DNA from: Bacteroidales bacterium
GTDB taxonomy: Bacteria > Bacteroidota > Bacteroidia > Bacteroidales > Muribaculaceae
DNA: 10,771 bases
Reading direction: 5' to 3'
Assembly (NCBI GenBank): GCA_900752535.1
Contig: CAADVV010000352.1
Coordinates: 1 to 10,771, forward strand
The notes under the pieces are model-generated. The model ran no database searches. It was given only the letters and a program-made list of their open reading frames with translations, and was not told the DNA's origin. The translations under genes were made by a program, and so were the position numbers. Below are positions 6,882-10,771 of the stretch, piece after piece (the stretch's first letter is position 1; each line of letters starts with the position of its first letter).

Positions 6882-6889
6882 TATATTTG
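6859..6889 (+). promoter_or_regulatory. promoter of the HD hydrolase, overlapping the end of the GNAT gene
   Basis: TTG (6859-6861) and TATATTTG (6882-6889) are separated by 20 bases, an excellent match to the Bacteroidota promoter. The -7 box starts on the base after the GNAT stop codon. The transcript would start near 6895, giving a leader of about 70 bases before 6966, so the hydrolase is probably expressed separately from the acetyltransferase. Confidence 0.65.
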
Positions 6890-6965
6890 CATTCGCAGTC
6901 CCGGCTTGCCGTCATGATGTCCCGGACGTTAAAAGTGAACGACGAAACCTGAACAAAAGCTCTCA

Positions 6966-7397
6966 ATGTCTACCAATACTATGGTCGACCTCTGCCTCGG
7001 GATAGCCCTCAAGGCTCATACCGGTCAGGCAGACCTCGATGGCAACCCCGTGATACTTCATCCCCTCACCGTCGGTCTTGCCGGCAAGACACCCGAGGAG
7101 CAGTGCGCCGGATTTCTCCATGACGTGGTGGAGGACACCGACTACACCTTTGATGACCTTCTGCAGATGGGCGTCAGCGCGGACATCGTCGATGCACTGC
7201 GCTTCCTGACCCACGACCCTGCAGAACCATATCTCGACTACGTGCGCCGCATAGCCGGTTCAGGCAATGCGATAGCTATTGCAGTCAAGCTCAACGACCT
7301 GCACCACAACCTTGAACGCGGCCGCCGTGCTGGCTACCAACGCCTCGTCGCCAAACACGAATCAGCCCTCGCCATCTTTGACGCCCTCGCCAAATAA
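6966..7397 (+). CDS. single-domain HD hydrolase, candidate small alarmone hydrolase
   Basis: A 143-residue HD-domain protein with the order of motifs seen in the hydrolase half of RelA/SpoT and in MESH1-like small alarmone hydrolases: an AxxAHxGQ-like start (ALKAHTGQ, 14-21), LHPL with His32, HDVVEDT (His52-Asp53 with Glu56-Asp57) and KLNDLHHN with Asp111. His32, His52, Asp53 and Asp111 fit the four metal ligands. Known family members remove the 3' pyrophosphate of (p)ppGpp using Mn2+, and some act on NADPH; the exact substrate here is inferred. No synthetase, TGS or ACT domain is present, and the length is close to the minimum for the fold (MESH1 is about 180 residues). ATG 6966 was chosen as the first ATG; Met6 is an alternative that changes little. 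Downstream lie the hairpins starting at 7402. Confidence 0.82.
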   Translation: MSTNTMVDLCLGIALKAHTGQADLDGNPVILHPLTVGLAGKTPEEQCAGFLHDVVEDTDYTFDDLLQMGVSADIVDALRFLTHDPAEPYLDYVRRIAGSGNAIAIAVKLNDLHHNLERGRRAGYQRLVAKHESALAIFDALAK

Positions 7398-7401
7398 CCC
7401 C

Positions 7402-7467
7402 AACGTCCCATATACATTTCGCAACGTAAAATGCTGATACTCAGCAGGGACGTTCTTCAGAACGTCC
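7402..7467 (+). promoter_or_regulatory. set of alternative hairpins after the HD hydrolase gene
   Basis: Three complementary segments overlap in their choice of partner. AACGTCCC (7402-7409) can pair with GGGACGTT (7447-7454), enclosing a second hairpin TGCTGA/TCAGCA (7432-7437 with 7441-7446) that ends one base before it. The same bases can instead join GGACGTTCT (7448-7456) to AGAACGTCC (7459-7467), a perfect 9-bp stem with a 2-base gap. There is no U-run after the last hairpin, so it is not a standard terminator. The element starts 5 bases after the stop codon of the hydrolase. Confidence 0.4.
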
Positions 7468-7491
7468 GCCTAGCACATGTATCCGTCTGGC

Positions 7492-7690
7492 CATGAAGTC
7501 AGATACTCGCATTGCTTCGCGTTTGTGTCATTGCTCTCTTCCAAGTCTCAAGTTCGCTAACGGTTGTATTAGCTCGGTACAGCCGTGGAAGCGACTGAAA
7601 TGCATATTATCCGTTTTCTGCGAAGCAGAGTCCATGCGCGGGAAGGCGGCTTTCCTCAAGTCATTAGTCGCAGCGCGACTGCACTTCATG
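7492..7690. other. structured intergenic element (nested inverted repeats), possible ncRNA or dispersed repeat
   Basis: This 199-base stretch is bounded by a perfect inverted repeat, CATGAAGT (7492-7499) and ACTTCATG (7683-7690). Inside, in nested order, are TGCTTCGC/GCGAAGCA (7513-7520 with 7620-7627), CTTCCA/TGGAAG (7538-7543 with 7586-7591) and CGGTTGTA/TACAGCCG (7561-7568 with 7578-7585, one G-T pair), the last two stacking without a gap on the 3' side. Two small hairpins complete it: GGAAGG/CTTTCC (7641-7646 with 7650-7655) and AGTCGC/GCGACT (7666-7671 with 7675-7680). All these stems are mutually compatible, giving a multi-branch fold closed by the terminal repeat. A 71-codon frame (7493-7708) is open across it but starts inside the terminal repeat and shows no family; I consider it non-coding. 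No target duplication or transposase is visible. Strand is undetermined. Confidence 0.35.
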
Positions 7691-7938
7691 ACCGATTTTG
7701 ATGATTGATATAAATAATGTTAAAATTATCCTTCATGCATGTATTAACAACTATAAAATGTTTAAATTTGTAAAAACCTTAAATTCTTGAGGCTGCGAGG
7801 GAATAGGCGTAAAAAGACACACTATGTCATAGGATTTTTATTACGGTCATATGCTTGAAATGGAATAGGTCGATATCCCTCGCTCCCTACGTCTAATTGA
7901 ATTTTCACATTATAAATCTCTTTAATTCATAATTCTAT
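7691..7938. other. AT-rich intergenic region before the FISUMP-like lipoprotein gene
   Basis: No gene is supported. TAAATTTG (7763-7770) matches the -7 box but lacks a TTG upstream and would leave a leader of about 165 bases. Within that leader an inverted pair GCGAGGGA (7795-7802) and TCCCTCGC (7876-7883) is 73 bases apart, and GGAATAGG occurs directly twice (7800-7807 and 7862-7869). These could fold the leader or be binding sites. Confidence 0.4.
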
Positions 7939-8577
7939 ATGAATACCTGTAGTAAGTTGCTTGCTAATTTTTCATTGGCAGCCTTAAGTGTATTAGGCTT
8001 TTATAGCTGCAAAGATTCGGATGATTTAGATGACCATCTTATCCCGGACCAAAAAGTCGAATTTGTTGTGCCTGACGAAAAAATGGGTGTGGACATGGGC
8101 CTCAGTGTTAAATGGGCTCCATTTAACGTCGGAGCTTCTAAGCCAACAGAATATGGGAATTACTATGCATGGGGTGAAATTGAACCTAAAAAGCTTTATA
8201 CAGTAGATAATTACACGGTATATGATTATTCTAATGAATTGGATATTTATGGAACCAATCACGATGTTGCTCATGTTAAGTGGGGCTCAAAATGGCGAAT
8301 GCCAACCATTGAAGAGACCCTGGAACTTGCTCAAAAATGTACTTGGGAAGAAGTAGAGATTGATGGAGTAAAAGGGATGAGAGTTACAGGACCTTCAGGT
8401 AATTCAATATTTCTTCCAGCTGGCGGTAGACGAGTTGATGACCGTATTGAGGATTTGGGTTCTTACGGACATTATTGGCAAGGTTCCTATGCGATCATAG
8501 AAAATGTGGAATTATATTATTATGACGTAAATCAGGTAATATGGGGGTTATCAGTTCGTCCTGTATGGGCTGAATAG
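7939..8577 (+). CDS. FISUMP-like lipoprotein, probably surface exposed
   Basis: A 212-residue lipoprotein. The signal peptide (MNTCSKLLANFSLAALSVLG) ends in FYSC with Cys24 as the lipidation site. The next residues, KDSDDLDD, are acidic directly after the Cys, the form of lipoprotein export signal that sends Bacteroidota lipoproteins to the outer face of the outer membrane. Residues about 50-211 have the pattern of the Fibrobacter succinogenes major paralogous (FISUMP) domain: VDMGLSVKWAPFNVGASKPTEYGNYYAWGE, then WGSKWRMPTIEE, FLPAGGRR, and a GLSVRPV ending. This domain is common in Bacteroidales in many paralogues, with a fold related to sulfatase-modifying and C-type lectin-like domains; function is unknown and adhesion or glycan contact is only a guess. 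The gene is visibly AT-rich compared with both neighbours, suggesting later acquisition. ATG 7939 gives the whole signal peptide; no Shine-Dalgarno sequence is present. Confidence 0.85.
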   Translation: MNTCSKLLANFSLAALSVLGFYSCKDSDDLDDHLIPDQKVEFVVPDEKMGVDMGLSVKWAPFNVGASKPTEYGNYYAWGEIEPKKLYTVDNYTVYDYSNELDIYGTNHDVAHVKWGSKWRMPTIEETLELAQKCTWEEVEIDGVKGMRVTGPSGNSIFLPAGGRRVDDRIEDLGSYGHYWQGSYAIIENVELYYYDVNQVIWGLSVRPVWAE

Positions 8578-8593
8578 TTTGGCTACTTGGATA

Positions 8594-8637
8594 TATTCCT
8601 GATTTCGTCAGTGTGAAAAACGGCGAAGTCAGGAATA
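8594..8637 (+). terminator. hairpin downstream of the FISUMP-like gene
   Basis: TATTCCTGA-T-TTCG (8594-8607) pairs with CGAA-G-TCAGGAATA (8624-8637) in a continuous 14-bp stem containing one G-T pair, with a 16-base loop. It starts 17 bases after the stop codon. No T-run follows, so it may be an RNA-stabilising 3' hairpin rather than a true intrinsic terminator. Confidence 0.5.
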
Positions 8638-8796
8638 GACCTGACCCAGTATCTCCAGTTCAAGCGTGTTTTCTATTTATGAAGACATAACTTAAGAGTT
8701 GTTTCTTTTGCCTTGGTATTCCATTAAGAAGTCTCTAAAAGAAAGTATTTCGACCTTTGTGTCGGAGTATTGGCGGAAAATGTTGTGACGGGGGAA

Positions 8797-8828
8797 TTTG
8801 GGATAACGGGCGGAATTTCATATCTTTG
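8797..8828 (+). promoter_or_regulatory. promoter of the Sel1-repeat gene
   Basis: TTTG (8797-8800) and TATCTTTG (8821-8828) are 20 bases apart, a full match to the Bacteroidota consensus. Transcription from about 8834 would give a leader of about 33 bases before ATG 8867. The remainder of the 8638-8796 gap shows nothing I can support. Confidence 0.75.
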
Positions 8829-8866
8829 GAGCGGACAACTAATGATTTAACTAAAGATTTAACACT

Positions 8867-9610
8867 ATGGACACTCATTTTTCACAGTTCAGGAGATTCG
8901 TTATCCTTTCGCTGGGTCTGATTCTGTCAATTTCCGCTTTTGGCCGCACACGCGCTGAAATCATCAACTCCGGTGTGTATTCGCCTGAGCTGCTGCAGTT
9001 TGCCCAAGGCGATGATGTACAGGCACAGAATGCTCTCGGAAATGCCTTCAAATTCGGTCACGGCGTTGAGCGGAATCTGGAGCATGCCGTCTTCTGGTAC
9101 ACCAAGGCGGCTGACGCCGGTCACAAGGGTGCGCTGACAAATCTCGGCAATATGTATCTCGGCGGATTAGGCGTGGCCCAAGACCCCCTAAAGGCCGTCG
9201 AACTGTATGAGCAGGCCGCTCTTCAGGACGAGCAGATGGCTATGTGCATGCTCGCAAAACTCTATGTAGAGGGTAAAGTCGTGGAGCGCAACCCCGAAAA
9301 AGCGTTTGAATATGTCGTCAGGGCGGTGAATGCGCCCACGTCTCTCGTGATGAAGGAGGGCGTCGGAGAAGTCAATCCGAAACTTGGAGAGGCTGAATTC
9401 ATGCTTGCGGCCATGTATGCCGACGGCTTAGGGACCACCCCTGATGCAGAGCTATTCCTGAAATATCTGAAGCTGGCCGCCGGCCACGGTTTCGTACCTG
9501 CCTGCAATCATCTCGCGGAGATGTATGAGAAGGGCGACGGCGTGGCTCAGGATTCGGAGCTGGCCCGCTTATGGCGTGAGAAAGCCGCGAGGCTGGCCTC
9601 CGGAAAATAA
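8867..9610 (+). CDS. secreted Sel1-repeat protein
   Basis: A 247-residue protein. Residues 1-26 look like a signal peptide (basic RR, hydrophobic FVILSLGLILSISAFG) without a lipobox, so the mature protein is probably periplasmic or exported. The rest is five Sel1-like repeats of about 36 residues: 51-86, 87-122, 123-158 (followed by an insertion of about 15 residues), 174-208 and 209-244. Each has the typical A-x-x-x-LG-x-x-(Y/F)-x-x-G-x-GV and A-x-x-(W/L)-Y-x-x-A-A pattern, seen as NALGNAFKFGHGV, TNLGNMYLGGLGV and NHLAEMYEKGDGV. Sel1 repeats form an alpha-helical solenoid used for protein contacts; no partner can be named. It has its own strong promoter and ends 21 bases from the convergent phosphate permease gene, so it is a single-gene unit. 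The ATG at 8867 fits the promoter and signal peptide. Confidence 0.9.
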   Translation: MDTHFSQFRRFVILSLGLILSISAFGRTRAEIINSGVYSPELLQFAQGDDVQAQNALGNAFKFGHGVERNLEHAVFWYTKAADAGHKGALTNLGNMYLGGLGVAQDPLKAVELYEQAALQDEQMAMCMLAKLYVEGKVVERNPEKAFEYVVRAVNAPTSLVMKEGVGEVNPKLGEAEFMLAAMYADGLGTTPDAELFLKYLKLAAGHGFVPACNHLAEMYEKGDGVAQDSELARLWREKAARLASGK

Positions 9611-9631
9611 TTTCCCGGGGACGGCGCTGTC

Positions 9632-10771
9632 TCATCGGGTGCGGTATTCGGAGTCGCGGAGCTTGGCGAACGCGCGCAGGTATTTGCGTATTGACGACAC
9701 CATCTCCTGTGTCTCCTGAAGCATATTGACGTAGACATAGAGCACGGCCATGGCCGACGTGTCGCCGTCCCGCAGACGGTCGTGTGCGCGGTGGTATGTG
9801 GCCGAGATTTCGGTCTTTATCTTGTCGCAGTGGTCGCGGAGGAGGCTGATGACCTCGGTGTCGCCCGTCTGCATGACGTCAAGTGTGTCGTTGAAAAGCG
9901 TGGATATTCTGGTGCGCAGTTCCTCGCACTCGACGGCATTGGACTCCGGCAGCGGCATGAAGTTGTTGTCGACGTGCTCGCGGCACACTTCGTTTATGCG
10001 GCGCAGGTTGTAGAGTATGTTCATGCAGAGGTTATTGCTCAGATAGAACCACGTGCTTTTCTCTATGGCTGTCTCGCGCGTCAGATGGCGCAGACAGAGG
10101 GTCTCCTTGCGGCGGGCGTTTTTCAGCACATTCTTCTGTTTGGCCAGACTCGACTCGGCTTTGTTGAGCACCCCGGCGTTGTCGCCGATGAATGCCGCCG
10201 TTATGTCGCGGTATTTTTCCCCGGCATAGGCTATGAAGCTCTGCTGCTGCTCGGTTATATACATCAGCAGCATGGGCCAGGTCTGCGATTTGTCGCGGTT
10301 GGTGATGATGGCCTGAAAGAGGGCGTCGCCGCCGTTTTGCTCCTCGCTTTTCCGGCCGAAGCGGCGGTTGCTGCGGATAATCAGGTAGATGGTCAGTGCG
10401 GCGAGCAGGAATATCACCCAGTGGCCGCCGTAGTGCATGGCCGCCACGATGATTCCGGCGCCGATAAACGCCACGCCTGCGGTCAGAAACCATCCGCCGA
10501 TGACCGAAATGACGCCGGTTATGCGGAACACGGCGCTCTCGCGTCCCCAGGCGCGGTCGGCCAAAGAAGTACCCATAGCTACCATGAAGGTTACGTAGGT
10601 GGTGGAAAGGGGAAGTTTCAGGGAGGTTCCCAAGGCGATGAGCAGACCGGCCAATACCAGGTTGACAGAAGCGCGGACAAGGTCGAAAGCAGCTCCGTCG
10701 GCAATGATTGCTTCGTCTTTGCGGAAGCGGGAGTCAAGCCATTTTTTGCTGCCGTCCGGCATTATTCGGGA
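9632..10771 (-). CDS. PiT-family inorganic phosphate permease, C-terminal part (partial)
   Basis: The gene enters from the right edge: the frame stays open to base 10771 (S-R-I before the first visible Met), and that Met, at 10762, is inside the protein rather than its start. The visible 379 codons contain the second PiT (PF01384) signature, GTSLKLPLSTTYVTFMVAMGTSLADRAWG (numbered 45-73 from that Met), with the PLSTT loop that belongs to the substrate path. Membrane helices run at about 26-46, 50-68, 82-108 and 113-130. After a basic segment (RSNRRFGRK) a cytoplasmic domain of about 235 residues follows, mostly helical, resembling the PhoU/DUF47-like regulatory part fused to many Bacteroidota PiT proteins. 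The family moves phosphate with H+ or Na+ across the inner membrane. Stop is TGA at 9632-9634. The coding sequence is GC-rich. Promoter and N-terminal half lie outside. Confidence 0.88.
   Translation of the reverse strand, partial: SRIMPDGSKKWLDSRFRKDEAIIADGAAFDLVRASVNLVLAGLLIALGTSLKLPLSTTYVTFMVAMGTSLADRAWGRESAVFRITGVISVIGGWFLTAGVAFIGAGIIVAAMHYGGHWVIFLLAALTIYLIIRSNRRFGRKSEEQNGGDALFQAIITNRDKSQTWPMLLMYITEQQQSFIAYAGEKYRDITAAFIGDNAGVLNKAESSLAKQKNVLKNARRKETLCLRHLTRETAIEKSTWFYLSNNLCMNILYNLRRINEVCREHVDNNFMPLPESNAVECEELRTRISTLFNDTLDVMQTGDTEVISLLRDHCDKIKTEISATYHRAHDRLRDGDTSAMAVLYVYVNMLQETQEMVSSIRKYLRAFAKLRDSEYRTR

Noticed and set aside
6402..7397. Acetyltransferase and neighbour as a toxin-antitoxin pair
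   Set aside because: GNAT toxins are paired with a small DNA-binding antitoxin; the neighbour is an HD hydrolase and a separate promoter precedes it.
7493..7708. Open frame of 71 codons on the + strand
   Set aside because: It starts inside the terminal inverted repeat of the structured element, has no recognisable domain, no promoter and Ser/Cys/Arg-rich composition typical of chance translation. Kept as possible but unsupported.
9600..9618. Hairpin CCGG/CCGG between the convergent Sel1 and permease genes
   Set aside because: The stem is 4 bp plus a mismatch and 3 A-T pairs with no T-run; too weak to call a terminator.
10032..10493. Open frame of 153 codons on the - strand
   Set aside because: It is in a shifted frame of the phosphate permease gene; its Arg- and Pro-rich composition reflects the GC-rich codons of the true frame.
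1..10771. CRISPR array, insertion sequence or tRNA genes
   Set aside because: No regularly spaced repeats, no transposase-like protein and no cloverleaf other than the tRNA-like part of tmRNA were seen.

Overview
The window looks like a chromosomal segment of a gut-type Bacteroidales bacterium, plausibly Muribaculaceae-like, though the exact genus cannot be fixed from this sequence. The evidence is: Bacteroidota-type promoter boxes (TTG / TAnnTTTG, about 19-20 bp apart) before several genes; no Shine-Dalgarno sequences at most starts; a tmRNA with the Bacteroidota-style degradation tag GENNYALAA; a secreted protein with a type IX-like C-terminal sorting tail; several Bacteroidota lipoprotein signals; and a TPR/transmembrane/HTH regulator of a layout common in this phylum.

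Layout. 1-60: probable terminator of a gene left of the window. 143-538: ssrA (tmRNA), with a strong promoter upstream and a 14-bp-stem terminator downstream. 653-1051: C-terminal remnant of an aldose 1-epimerase (galM) that has lost its N-terminal part and carries a GAA-to-TAA nonsense change. 1052-1375: non-coding or decayed DNA. 1376-1864 (+): small lipoprotein of unknown function. 1896-1937: hairpin between converging units. 1984-2180 (-): unlabelled C-terminal fragment of a TonB domain. 2187-4469 (-): large secreted protein with a T9SS-like tail. 4619-6307 (+): divergently transcribed membrane-bound TPR-HTH regulator. 6402-6881 (+): GNAT acetyltransferase. 6966-7397 (+): single-domain HD hydrolase resembling small alarmone hydrolases. 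7402-7690: stretch dense in inverted repeats, including mutually exclusive hairpins and a nested multi-branch fold. 7939-8577 (+): AT-rich FISUMP-like lipoprotein. 8867-9610 (+): secreted Sel1-repeat protein with a good promoter. 9632-10771 (-): C-terminal part of a PiT-type phosphate permease, cut by the window edge.

How genes relate. The clearest functional pair is the secreted protein at 2187-4469 and the divergent regulator at 4619-6307. Their 149-bp gap contains an 11-bp-period tandem repeat (CATGGACAAC twice) lying between the predicted promoter boxes of the secreted-protein gene, a good candidate operator. The GNAT and HD-hydrolase genes are close but probably separately promoted, because a near-perfect promoter overlaps the end of the GNAT gene. 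The other genes look like independent single-gene units. Two gene remnants (galM, TonB) and two AT-rich lipoproteins suggest a turnover-prone accessory region beside ssrA.

The least explained part is 7402-7690. It has nested complementary segments that could form a structured RNA or be a dispersed repeat element; the sequence alone cannot decide between these.
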